Source of the DNA: Siphonodentalium dalli | Lineage: Eukaryota; Mollusca; Scaphopoda; Gadilida; Siphonodentaliidae | Length of the DNA stretch: 64,000 nucleotides | Direction: 5' to 3' | Assembly: GCA_032622095.1 (NCBI GenBank) | Contig: CP136064.1 | Coordinates: forward strand, 38,862,426 to 38,926,425 | Shown here: positions 11,217 to 22,390 of the stretch, piece after piece | Layout of the letters: every line of letters starts with the position of its first letter | Position numbering within the stretch: position 1 is the first letter of the stretch | Notes under the pieces: generated by a model | What the model saw: the letters and a program-made list of their open reading frames with translations, nothing else | Told to the model about the DNA's origin: nothing | Databases searched by the model: none | Position numbers and translations under genes: made by a program

Positions 11217-11941
11217 TTATAAATCATAAATATCAACATCGGTGTACTTCCGTATGTACGTAACGTACAGTCCCCGGTCGTTTGATGTAGCGTATGTATC
11301 CCCTGCAGCAGCAGTCGTTGTACCAAGGTTCGCCATAGAGACCACGCGTGAGAGCACAGCAACATTCCAATAGAAAATATGTAGCTGTCCTAAACTGGAT
11401 GTTTGGAGCATTGTGGGAGTTTTTCTCGATTTTTTCGGCGATTCCTCTGTAGATCTGGTTCTCATCTCGCTATGTTGTTGTCGTGGAATATTGATTGTGT
11501 GCGGACTATAGTGTACGGGGACTAGAATCGACAGAAACGTTATATTTCACCCAAATGATTTTTTATAATCGAGTATTGTTATTGTTCAAGATGAGTTATT
11601 ATAGTTTCTGTACGCAGACCATGGGGAAATGCTTTTTTGTAATACGGTTCAGAACAAGTATGGATACAGAGTGGTTTCCTTTGTTCCATTTCTACAGTGA
11701 AATACGTCTTGTCACTATCTATATTATATCTTAGTGTGTCCCCCTGAACACAAGTAAACACATTGTGATAGGAAATTGCCATTTGCTCAATGAATTTTGC
11801 AACCAAACATGATGACGGTTTGAAACCTTGATATTCCACAAAGCAGCAGACAGTGTACTAAGGTTCTCCATGGAAACCACATGTGAGAGAGCTGTCACTT
11901 TCCAACAGAAACAATGCAGCTTTCCTGAACTAGCTGTTTAA

Positions 11942-12390
11942 CCCTTTCAGTGTCATCTGCCCTAATTTACGGTCTGTAAAATCGGCCCTAAAACAATTAA
12001 AATATAATTGTTTTTTTTCCCCCGATTTTTGTGGGTTGAAATTTGTTTGGGTATGGTTAAGCATGCTATAGCGAATTTAAAAACAAACTGGATAAAACCT
12101 TAGGGGCATGTTTTAACTCAAAACTATCACCAAGTATTCATAGTAATAATTTTGATGCCCATGAAAAACCTAAGATTCCCTGGCACTAAACCTACAAAAT
12201 AAGTCTGTTAAAGAACTTATAAGAAAAAATTATTAAATTGTAAAAAATAATAACAAATGATGAAAAATTGTTAGGCCAATGCATTCTCTTATATATGCGA
12301 GGCGACCTATGGTCGACTCGCATATATAAGAGAATGCATTGGCACATGGTATATGGGTTGATATACAAAAATCGGACCTGGCACTGAGGG
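11942..12390. mobile_element. piggyBac-type MITE present only in duplication copy 1
   Basis: TTAA (11938-11941) is followed by CCCTTTCAGTGTCATCTG. The right end is CCTGGCACTGAGGG. The aligned part of copy 2 (about 48540) has TTAA but no element, so this is an insertion after duplication or a loss from copy 2. The right TTAA is missing, and a short deletion at GGG is the simplest reason. It contains one palindromic core at 12275-12343. Confidence 0.65.
12275..12343. repeat. 69-bp palindromic core unit
   Basis: Same unit and orientation as 2926-2994, nearly identical to it. Confidence 0.85.
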
Positions 12391-12452
12391 TGTTTCTCTA
12401 ATTTTTGGCAATCCCTCAATAGGTCTGCTTCTCATCATGCTATGTATTGTCA

Positions 12453-12523
12453 TGGAATATTGGTTGTGTGTGGAATATTGGTTGTGTGTGGAATATTGGT
12501 TGTGTGTGGAATGTTGGTTGCAA
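12453..12523 (+). repeat. 18-bp minisatellite, four units
   Basis: TGGAATATTGGTTGTGTG repeats at 12453, 12471, 12489 and (with one change) 12507. The duplicate region at about 48614-48648 has two units, so it is length-variable between copies. Confidence 0.9.
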
Positions 12524-13510
12524 ATAAAACTGTGGGACTAGAATCGACAGAAATGTTACATTACACCCAAATATTTTTATAATCGAGTAGTGTTATTGCT
12601 TTTGTTCAAGACTACATGGGGAAATGTTTTTTGTTTCAGGGTTCAGAACTAGCATGATTACAAAGTTGTTTCCTTTGTTGTATTTCTCCACGTCTTACCA
12701 CCATCTATCTTCTATCTTATTATCTGCTTGTACATGAATAAACAAAATGTGATAGGAAATTGCCATTTGCCAAATGAATTTACAACCATACATGATGACG
12801 GTTTGAAACATTGATATCCCCTACAGCAGCAGATATCGTACCAAGGTTCTCCAGGGAAACGACATGTGAGAGAGCCGTAACTTTCCAATATAAGCTGTGA
12901 ATTTGTCCTGAACTGGATGTTTTATGCATTCAGAGAGTTCTTCTCGATTTTCGGCGATCCCTCGAATTGGCTGTGTGCGGAAGGTAAATTGGAAATAAAA
13001 AAGGGTGGCGCTATAATCGATAGAAACGCAATATTTCACCCCAAGTTTGTTTTTGTCATCGTCTATGGTTATTGTTATTGTTCAGTTACTACAGACCGAA
13101 GGGAACTGCTTTTGTAATGTTCAATGTTAAATGGTTTCCGAACTAGCATGAGTATATAAACGTTTCCATGTGTTCTATTTCTACATTGAAATACCTCTTA
13201 CTACTATATATCTTCTATCTTAGTCTGTCCGTCTGTACATGAATAAACACATTGTGACAGGAAATGGCCATCTACGCAATGAATTTACAATCAAACATGT
13301 CGACGCTTTGATAACTTGATAGCTCTTACAATAGCAGACGTTGTACCAAGGTTCTCCAGAGAGACCACATTTGAGAGAGACACACAAACCTTCCTAAGAA
13401 ACAAATATAGAAGTTCTGAACTGGATGCCTGCTGCATTCGGAGAGTTCTTGTTGATATTCGATCACTCGATAGGACTGCCTCTCACCAGGGTTGGGGCAA
13501 TTACATGCCA

Positions 13511-14440
13511 ATGTAATCGATTATGATTAAAATTACTTTTGATTTACATGATTACCATTACGCTTATTGATTACTTGTTTTCAATTGTAATCGATTACGA
13601 TCACAATTTCTTTAATAAAATGTAATCGATTACTTTTCTATTACATCTGATTACAAGGGGACCCGGATGTAAATAATTGGACATAGGTCCGCTTTTCATG
13701 TTATCCCCGAAGTCATCTGGTCTCATGTGAGTATCAATCCACCGGTACTAAATGTATAATAAATACCGGCTGGCTCCCAATGGACCGAATTTATTTATAT
13801 AATTCATAAATTATAGATTATACGTTATGTGCGGCAATGTGTTTGATTGTGCATTTCGTACTCAGGATGTTATCAAAATCAAATCAAATTAAATTGCATT
13901 TTAGTTTCCAACCATTTTGATCCCATATGAATATATAATGAAATGTTATTGAATAAACAGATCACTATATAACATGTAAGGAACAATTGAGCAAACAAAG
14001 CAAGCAAGCAATACAAACATTCAACACAATGATAAATTCTAAACTCTTCCATTGCTCTTCGCCATCATAAAGATTAAGTATACAGCCAGAGTAACTACCT
14101 GATTAGATCACAATAGGGATTAATTAGACAGCCAGCGTAACCGTGCCTTATAAGGTCATGATAGGGATTAATTAGGGGGAGTATCTAAAACGCTGCATCA
14201 GCAGCTGATCAGCAGGTTATCACCTAAAATGCTGATCAGCAGATTTCCCGATTTCAGTTTGACTCAAATATAACGACGATGGCCGGATGTAGGTTGTATA
14301 AATGACACGTAATACAAGTGTTATATGACAATACAGTAAGGGGACAAAGTTTGACCGCTCGCCATGCCCGTTCAGCAGTACGGCGGCTGCAGTTCAGCAG
14401 ATTATCGCGAACGCAGTTTAACTCAATTGTAACGAAGTTT
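13511..14440. other. Non-coding spacer with TAATCGATTA-rich tract
   Basis: 13510-13660 contains repeated TGTAATCGATTA motifs in both orientations, as does the duplicate at 54430-54580. The rest is AT-rich sequence shared with copy 2 (54590-55380). No gene is supported. Confidence 0.5.
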
Positions 14441-15557
14441 GCAGAGTTTAGGTTGTGCAAATGACCTGTAATTAATGGGCCATAACCAGGTATATGGATA
14501 GAAAACCATTTGGCCGACCTCCACCCCAGTTCAACAGTTCAAAATCCCTTTCAGCACTTTATCTGAAGCAGTTCAGCAGAATCTCCAAAACTCAGTTTAA
14601 CTGACTTTTAACGAAGATATTCGGTTATAGGTGATGCAAGTGACCTGTAGTCGATGGGCCATAACCAGGTACATGGATATAAATCAGTTTCGCCGACCAC
14701 CACCCCAGTTCAAAATCCCGTTCAGCAGTTCATGTCGAGCAGTTCAGCAGATTCCCCGAACGCAGTTTAACCGATTTTTGACGAGGATAGTCGGGTATAT
14801 GTTGTGCAAATGACGTTTTATCGATGGTCCATCGGGAAATACTGGAAGAAAACACGATTTCACCAACCTTCACCCCAATTCAGCACTTCAAAATCCCGTT
14901 CAGCACTTTATCTGGAGCAGTTCAGCAGAATCTCCAAAACACAGTTTAACTTATTTTTAAGGAAGATATTCGGGTGTAGGTGATGCAAATTAATTGTATT
15001 CGATGGGTCATGACCAGGTACATGGAGAGAAAACCATTTCGCTGACCTCCACCCCAGTTCAGCAGTTCAAAATCCGGTTCAGCACTTTATCTGGAGCAGT
15101 TCAGCAGAATCTCCAAAACTCAGTTTAACCGATTTTTAACGAATATAGACTGGAATATGTTGTGCAAATGACTTTTTGTAGATGGTCCACACGGAAATAC
15201 AGGAAGAAAACACGATTTCGCCGACCTGCACCGCAGTTCAGTAGTTCAAAAATCCCGTTCAGCACTTTATCTGGAGAAGCTCAGCAGAATCTCCAAAACT
15301 CAGTTTAACCGATTTTTAACGAAGATATTCGGATGTAGGTGATGCAAATGACTTTTTATCGATGGCCCATAACCAGGTACATGGAGAGAAAACCATTTGG
15401 CCGACGTCCACCCCAGTTCAGCAGTTCAAAATGCTGTTCAGCACTTTACCGGGAACAGTTTAGCAGAATCTCCAAACTCAGTTTAACCGATTTTTAACGA
15501 ATATAGACTGGATTATTTTGTGTAAATTACTTGTAATCGATGGGCCATAACCAGATA
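14440..15557 (+). repeat. 178-bp tandem array, about seven units in copy 1
   Basis: The anchor GGCCATAACCAGG (or a variant) occurs at about 14478, 14659, 14825, 15006, 15184, 15366 and 15543, spaced 166-182 bp. Each unit contains AGTTCAGCAG motifs and CTCAGTTTAACCGATTTTTA. The array continues after the CACTG element at 18214-18310. Copy 2 has four anchors (55403, 55582, 55759, 55939), so three units were gained or lost after duplication. Confidence 0.9.
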
Positions 15558-18213
15558 CACTGTTAGAAAATACTGTCAGTTCGACGGTTTATGACCGTCA
15601 TAATCGACGGTCCCATACCGTTTCATCAGTTTGACGGGTTTTTACCGTTATTTTATGTGCCCATGCAAATTGTCTAAATTAAATATTTTTGTGATTCAAA
15701 GTCATGCCGTCAAAATTCAATAGCATATTTATCGACGACCATATTATATACGGCAATGACTCCATACAGTATGACTGAATCTGACTTCTGATAATAATGT
15801 ATTATTAATCCGGCATTCATTCTGTGTTATGCGAGTCCGTACGTATTATCATGAGTACGTTATTCTCATTCCGGGTTTAAGTTCCCGCTTTATCGGTCAC
15901 CTCATTTATTCGCCATTTATCGTTTGGCAAATTACAAACTATTGTTTTGGGGAAAATGTTACCTTTTCAATTGTGGACAGTTGTCAAGACGGTCTGATTT
16001 CGGTTCCTTTGATAACCGGACAAGTTTCAATTCTGCGAAAACCGGCTTAATCGTTGACAATTTCCACTAAATTCGAGAGTAGAGATTCATGCCAATCAAT
16101 CATGGCATGATCCGGGGTCGGCTGTAACCTGACTTCAGTCGACTCAGCGCTGATGTTGAAATTGACAGTGATGTGACCTAGTATCAAAACACTGGCACAT
16201 TTACTGACACGAGAGGATACAGGTACAATTAACACGAGCTTCGATGTCAACCAATAGTGACAATAATAACAAACAACGAGCAGCTATTACTATTAGAATT
16301 TGACAATGACCTGTTGTTCAATCCAGTTGACAGTGTTCTGAATCTGATTGTTTCAAAGCACATGCATGTACATTTACAAGAGATGATATACAATCATGTA
16401 CATGTACTGTACGCACCAGTGTAATTCACAAGAACTTCAATGTCAACAACAACAACACCGTAATCAATGAACTGACGCCGCGCAGTGACGGATGATCACA
16501 TATCTACAATTCCAACTTTACAATTACACGACCAATTCATCCCGTGTTCATCAATGATCAATGAAACGTGTGGATATGAGACATTGTCATCATTCTCCAT
16601 GTTATCGTTAAGTTATTACGACAATTTACCGGGAGTGCACTATTGGTTGGATGTTCTTATCAAACTATCTTTGGCTGACTCACTGATATTGATACTAAGT
16701 GTCGTGATACCAGTGTACAATTTGATATATCATGCTTTAAAATTTCTTCGAAAATGGTGCGATTACAGGAGAACATTGTCGCCAAGTCATCACGCACAGT
16801 TATTATGGGATCTGCTGTTGTCTTGAAGGTTTCAATCCAACTAGCTGTTATTGATGTACAGTACCAGGCAAAAGAAGTGGTATATTAAGCGCGCTATTTT
16901 CGCGCCCAATATCGCAAGTGGAAACGCTTATAAGCGTGTCGCTTGTGATATTATTGCAATATTTTGCGCTTAATATCTCAATATTTTACACTTAATATTG
17001 CGACATCTTGCGCTCAAAATTGTGACATTTAAATCAAATTATTGCTTCTTCTATATTGTTTATTGTACAAATAGAGACAATGTTTTAAATTTGTATATAA
17101 TTATAGTTGTAAATGCTATATGTACTATGTACACTATATGAACAGTATTTACCTAATATAAATATAACACTATCGGGTCTGCATGTATGAAATTTAGCGC
17201 GCTTAGAATCGCAATATTTTGCGTTCAATATTGCAGTAATAAGCGCGCCAGAATTTTTTTATTGTGTTACAATCACGCCTTTTTCGAAATTAAGCACGCT
17301 CAATATCGCAATAAAGGTGCACCTAAAAATACAACTTTTCTGACTGGTACTGTATTGTCATAATGTACGGATTCACCTGTTAAAACAAAAACTGTGTTTA
17401 CAAGTGACTGGACAATTTCACGCCTTACTTGTTACCAAAAAGTATGCCAGTAAGATATTTGACTTTTACATGTACATAAAATTGAGTTTTAACTGTGAAA
17501 CATGTAGCTTTGTTCTTTTTATGTCTTATAAGGGCATGTCGATTCATGTTTTAGAATGGTCGAAATTAGTATTACTCATAACTGAATAGTGATGGGTTGG
17601 CTTATCAGCTATTACTAGTATCGTTTTTTATTTACAGCCATATTTATACAGTAGTTAGTGAAAAGCGAACACATTACGCGTGCGCAGCCTTTTTCCAGAT
17701 TAAATTATACGAGGCAGATAACAAGCTTGATCCTCTGCAAACTGCAAAGTTTCATAAGTATTGTCTATCACTTTATGCAATGAGGATTTACATTTCATCA
17801 AAACTATGATCGTAACAGAAGAACTAAGATGTATTTTTCAGTTTTACGAATAATACTAGTTTCGACCATTGAAAAACATATGAATCGCAATGCCTACCGG
17901 GAAATCTATTGTCACCATGGGAACCTGGTTAATTCTATGGTAAATTAGCAAATTAAGAGCAAAAAATTGGTGTTGACCCATGAAAAATACCATTGGTCTG
18001 ACCTTTATTAGTTACGGTCTTGATATTAATTAAACGGTGTTCAACCGTAAAAAATACAACGGTCTGACAGTTACTGGTTACGGTCTGCCAGTTACTTAAA
18101 CGGTTTATACCGTGGAACATGCTACGGCCTGACCGTATGTTTAACGGCCAATGGTTGGCATCGATGTTGCGCGGTCTCAGATCGTTAAAGCGACGGTCTT
18201 TTTTCTAACAGTG
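15558..18213. mobile_element. CACTA/EnSpm-like non-autonomous element, copy 1
   Basis: Termini are CACTGTTAGAAAA and TTTTCTAACAGTG, with TA directly outside each end (15556-15557 and 18214-18215). The flanks rejoin to a normal 178-bp host unit across the target, so TA is the duplicated target. Clusters of ACGGT/ACCGT motifs lie just inside both ends (15580-15650, 18010-18200), as expected for transposase-binding subterminal repeats of CACTA elements. No transposase frame is seen; the longest frame is 113 codons at 16485. An AT-rich interior (16875-17320) has GCGCTTAATATTGCGA-type short inverted repeats. Confidence 0.75.
16485..16826 (+). other. 113-codon open frame inside the CACTG element (doubtful gene)
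   Basis: The frame is preserved to the same stop in copy 2 (56867-57202), though the first 20 codons are shifted there. It contains a hydrophobic segment around residues 60-85 (LADSLILILSVVIPVYNLIY), faintly like a receptor transmembrane helix. By eye, nearly all differences between the two copies change the residue, which argues against selection on a protein. I list it because it is the longest frame in the element, not as a supported gene. Confidence 0.2.
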
Positions 18214-18468
18214 TACATTCACAGAAAACCATTTGGCCGACGTATACCCCAGTTTAGCATTTCAAAATCCCGTTCAGCACTTTACCGGAAACAATTCAGC
18301 AGATTAATTAGTTTCATATATAGAAGGCTCTCACCATACTTTGTTGTGGTCGTGAAATATTGGCTGTGTGTGGAAGATAGCTGGGAAATAAAATAGTTGG
18401 GATAGAATCGACATAAACGCTATATATTTCACCCAAATGTTTTTTTTTATCATCGTCTATGGTTATTT

Positions 18469-18924
18469 TTATTGTTCAAGATCGGTTACTACAAACCGAG
18501 GGGAAATGTTTTTGTAATGTTCAGTGTAACAGTGTTCATGACTAACATTATAACAGAGTCGTTTCCCGTATCCATTTCTCCAGTCAGTCAAATACTTCTT
18601 AAGATTGTGCAGGAGTGAATACATCGTTAGATGGAATTGCCATTTTGCCGGTGAATTTGCAACCAAACATGTTGACGGTGTGATGTCTACTGACTCAGCA
18701 GATGTTGTACCAAGATTCTCCAGAAAGGTCACGTGTGAGAGAGACGCCAACTGTCCAATAGCAAGAATGCTGCAGTCCGCAGCCACCAGGGGGAGATTCC
18801 TTTCACTACCCTCGGCTAAAATGGGTAAATTACCCTGGGCAAAAATGAATGGAATGATTTTTGCCAATTTTTGTGACGGGAGTAATCTAAAAATACCATA
18901 GTTACACAACTGCAAACAAAACAT
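18469..18924 (-). pseudogene. 151-codon minus-strand frame in a 600-bp unit
   Basis: This is the longest frame of the repeated-unit family, and it ends in the family's LEQ followed by TAA. The duplicate carries a 159-codon version at 58852-59331, with a 2-base indel near its start that changes the first residues. About 16 residues differ in the shared part, and most nucleotide differences are non-synonymous by eye. It has no signal peptide or domain that I recognise. I regard it as a decayed repeat frame. Confidence 0.3.
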
Positions 18925-19520
18925 AATTTTTTATTCAGGAAATATGACAAAACTCACACTGGACGTGTTGAACAGACGAAGACTTGAGTAAAAGAGCAAA
19001 AATATCTGATATTCACAATGAAACTAACGAAAGTTTGACTTTTATCAAACAAGCAAAATACCTAATTTTAGAACAACATTGACACTAAGTATCTAAAACT
19101 TTGGATAAATAATTTTAACTGTCATTCAATTGAATTATATATTTCTGAATTACATGTATATATTAAATATTTATGACAAATTATTAAAATTAAATTCAAT
19201 TAGTCCATTACATAAATATTTTCCATGTGCATTCTCAGTTGACAACCAATCTTTTCGCGGAAAGTGACGTCACATTACAATACTCTCGAAATTACACCAC
19301 CTCGACCGCAGGTGTAGTGAGCATACTCAGAGTATTTACGATGAATTTACGCTCGATCATTCCATTCATTGCCCATTGTAATTTCATTACTCGCAGTAGC
19401 CGAGCGTAATGAATGGAATCGCCCCCTGGATGCTTGGTGAATTATGGGAGTTTTTTCTCGATGTCCGGCAATCACTCTGTATAGGTGTGGTTCTCACCAC
19501 ATTGTGTTGTCATGCGGAAT
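18925..19520. other. Non-coding spacer shared by both duplication copies
   Basis: AT-rich sequence, present also at 59290-59890. 19340-19420 contains an inverted pair, CATTCCATTCATTGC...TAATGAATGGAATCG. Confidence 0.5.
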
Positions 19521-20891
19521 GGACCTATCCGTAGGTACCGCCCCAATTTCAATTATAGCCAATGAGCCGATAGCTTAAACCCGGAAGCGACATACGCCTG
19601 CCAAGTGATATGAATCGCACCACAAGCCGGTCCCTAACAACAGTTGTAAGCTATAGGGAATTTACGAACACGAGAGCAAAATATGTCTTAAAAAGCTACA
19701 ATTGTGCTGATATGTGCACGGGGAACATGTCGGTTGACGAACGATATTTATACATGTTTTAGTTCGGTTTCCCAAATAGAAAAGTAACTATGACATCTCT
19801 TTACGCTGGATTAAAGATTAAACAATGCCAACGACCACACTCGGATCATAGTGTTATTTAAATTTCAATATTTATATATAACAGATTTCAGACTAAAACG
19901 TGGAAATAGTAGTCCCGATCGATGATGCGTTATGAATATTAATTGTGCCGCGAGTATGTGTTTTATGTGAAGTGTTTTTCGTTATAAATGTATACATTTG
20001 TTGCTGTTATAACATCGTGGTAATATTGAGTTCGAATGTCTGCTATTCACACTAACCTGTAGGATCTCGTGCGAACGTCGATCTTACTGAATCCATTTGA
20101 GAATCTAAAGCTTCCTCCGACAATGTAGGTGTAAATGAGAATCAACAGATGTTTTCCAAGATAATTACACGAAATTTCACACATTGCACGTGCTTCGCGG
20201 TGTATACACGCAACCTTCACCGAACAAGTTCACTTTGTGCCATTGTTGCCTTGACATGCCAACATGTAACTGACTCCATGATAGCGGCGTTTTCTTTAAT
20301 GTGCTTTATTTACGGCAAAGGATGTGGAATTTTAAAAGGCCATTATTTGATAATCCTTTGCATCCGGCATGATGTCACCAGGGTTCACTCAGGACGCTCG
20401 TGTATGGCAAACTGATATCGTTATATATTTATTTCGACAAAAGAGGGATTATAGATTAATTACCACATATACACCACATATCAAGGTGTGAACCATTAGC
20501 ATAGCTTCGATATTAAATTTGCTATTTGATATTGAAGTTTCATAATGGCTTCATTTACACCGTTTGATTCAACGTATGCCTAAACATCTATCTTTGTTGT
20601 TTATCGGAAGTGGCCTAACAATCACACCTGTTTTTTTTTTAAACTGGTTCTATTTTTGTTTATATCTAACAAGTCACTTTTACATGTTGCATATATACAC
20701 ACAAAGGTATCTTGAAAATCATGATATTCAGAACGAAGCTATATGATCATGTTACATGTCGTTTAACAACACAGTCCTTTCTCATCGGAAGCTATTTTAG
20801 CACTGAAGAGATAGCGGAATTGAGATGGCTTGTGGTGCGTAGTAACAGTAACCATGCAGTCTACAGGTAGGCGGGACGTACGGATAGGTCC
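19521..20891. mobile_element. 1371-bp TIR element present only in duplication copy 1
   Basis: Ends are GGACCTATCCGTAGGTACCG on the left and, reading inward from the right, GGACCTATCCGTACGTCCCG. Copy 2 reads GCGGAATTAAACG without interruption at 59885-59897. Flanks here are GCGGAAT and ATTAAACG, giving a 2-bp AT duplication; if the TIR is taken as TGGACC...GGTCCA there is no duplication. I could not place it in a superfamily. The longest frame (88 codons at 20149) has no transposase motif. Confidence 0.82.
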
Positions 20892-21352
20892 ATTAAACGT
20901 TGGTTGTAAATAAAATGGTGGGGCTAGAATCGAAGGTTACACTGGTGTAAATGTTTTCCATAGGCCTCAGTGCTAACCTTTTAGCGTATACTGTTGGAAA
21001 TATAAATTTTGGGTAAAAATGTTTCTTTAAATCTGAAAAATTGACATATGGGGAAACATTTTACGCAAAAAAATCACGTCCGTCTAGCAGGGAATTCGCC
21101 TTTAAATCTTGTGTTTTCGTAACTAGTGTCAGAACCGCACTAAAAATACTGTCATATTTTAGACCACACCAAAAAATTCAAACTTCACTACAAAGGGTTA
21201 ATTCCTGTGCCAATGGCTATTTTACCTATGGGAAATCATAGGGAGGAGGTGTGATGATTTTTTTTATGCAAAAAGCACACAAGGCTATTGACCAATCAGG
21301 GCCCAGTGTCTATTTTATTCTCTCCTATATGTTCCTCCCGCATCTGCTAGGA

Positions 21353-21600
21353 TTAAAAGGGTGGAGCTAGAACCGACAGAAACGCTATAGTTCACCCAAA
21401 TTGTTTTTTTTTATCATCGAGTATGGTTATTGTTCAATATATACTACTACAGGCCAAAGGGAAATGTTTTTGTAAAGTTCAGTGTTACATGGTTCCGAAC
21501 TAACATGATTACAACAATCGTGTCCTGTTTCAATTTCCCCAGTCCAGTACTTCTTACCACTGTCAATCTTTTACCCCATTGTGTCCATACATTACTAAGC
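21353..21600 (-). repeat. Partial 600-bp-type unit at the end of duplication copy 1
   Basis: It aligns with 61033-61263 rather than with the sequence directly following the paralogous point (60350), so copy 2 holds about 680 bp (one unit) more. Confidence 0.65.
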
Positions 21601-21989
21601 TGACTAAATAATTGAATCAGCTAATCAAAATTATTTATTTCTATGCTTATTGCTATGATAGTTCATAATTTAAGAATTTCAATTGTGTAATAATATTACA
21701 GAATTGACAACTATCAAATTATATGTACGGCTATAATATTGCACCATTCTACGTGTAAAATTACTACAACATATACATCTATTTAAATTCAATTTTGACA
21801 TACTATCATGAATATTTAAGTATTATATAACTGATTATGTATGTATTAGGTCGCCCCCTTCAAAGGTCATGTGCCAATAGCTCCTTTATATTGGATTCCA
21901 TTAAATCGTATATAACCATTCCATGATTCCTGAACTAATCTTAAGAATTACATTAAAGAACATAATTAACTAGAGGGTTAAAATTCTGG
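21601..21989. other. AT-rich spacer, no recognised feature
   Basis: Nothing assignable. Confidence 0.4.
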
Positions 21990-22390
21990 CCTGCAGAATT
22001 TTGATACTTCCATCCATCCATTACCCATAAGCCACTCCATACCCCTAATGTTTCGATAAGAACAACCTTAATCGTAGCCAATCCATAATCATAACCCTTT
22101 CCATAGCCATTTCCACAGCACTTAACTCTAACCGAATAAAATACCCTGACAAAATTCTTTGCCATCCTGCAAACCATATCCACGCATTGGACCTTACCAT
22201 AACCCTTTCAATTGTCCTCGTCATACATACAAGCCTACCCAAAACCAAATCCCATGCATAACACCGTCTCCTTTTTTAACATTAACAATATCCACAACTC
22301 TAACCCAATTTTAAACCCGATCCTACCCATAACATTAACCCTAAACATAACCCTGACCAACACATATCCATAACCCTGTACTTAATCTAT
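21990..22390 (+). repeat. Degenerate CCATAACCCTAA-like tract
   Basis: About 400 bp with very little G on the + strand and recurring ATAACCCTAA, CCATAACCCT and CTAACCC phrases without strict periodicity. It looks like a decayed short tandem repeat related in composition to the CCCTAA telomere motif. Open frames on the minus strand here are compositional. Confidence 0.6.

Larger units (their letters stand above)
11221..13510 (-). repeat. Tandem array of about 500-650-bp diverged units
   Basis: Recurring landmarks on the + strand are ACGTTGTACCAAGGTTCTCC, GAGAGACCACATTTGAGAGA, AGAATCGACAGAAACG, TTGTTATTGTTCAAGAT and TGTACATGAATAAACACATT. Read on the minus strand, units carry related peptides (TSADV, then a Cys-Leu-Val segment, WQF, GEME and a terminal LEQ before a TAA stop). 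Units also occur at 18310-18800, 21353-21600 and 60350-61880, and in the second duplication copy. They resemble decayed copies of a once-coding unit, but no unit has a complete gene structure. Confidence 0.65.
9051..21590 (+). repeat. Large segmental duplication, copy 1 (pairs with 45298-61263)
   Basis: Collinear, same-strand similarity starts at GTGATGTTTTAAGAGCAGCA (9061 and 45309). It continues through the TTAA MITEs, the 600-bp units, the CACTG element and the sequence around 21041/60039, and ends near 21590/61263. By eye most aligned parts are about 95% identical. The copies begin about 36.2 kb apart. Copy 1 lacks about 390 bp present at 45523-45915 and lacks the 4759-bp insertion. It carries extra insertions at 11942-12390 and 19521-20891 and more 178-bp units. 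Confidence 0.93.

Noticed and set aside
13511-13660. TAATCGATTA cluster as a homeodomain-type regulatory site
   Set aside because: The motif is simple AT-rich sequence repeated in a duplicated non-coding tract, with no gene nearby to regulate.
16485-16826. Small membrane protein conserved in both duplication copies
   Set aside because: By eye almost every difference between the copies changes a residue and the N-terminal part is frame-shifted; conservation follows from recent duplication.
18469-18924. 151-residue Cys-containing protein gene on the minus strand
   Set aside because: Mostly residue-changing differences to its duplicate, no recognisable domain, and it lies in a widespread repeat unit.
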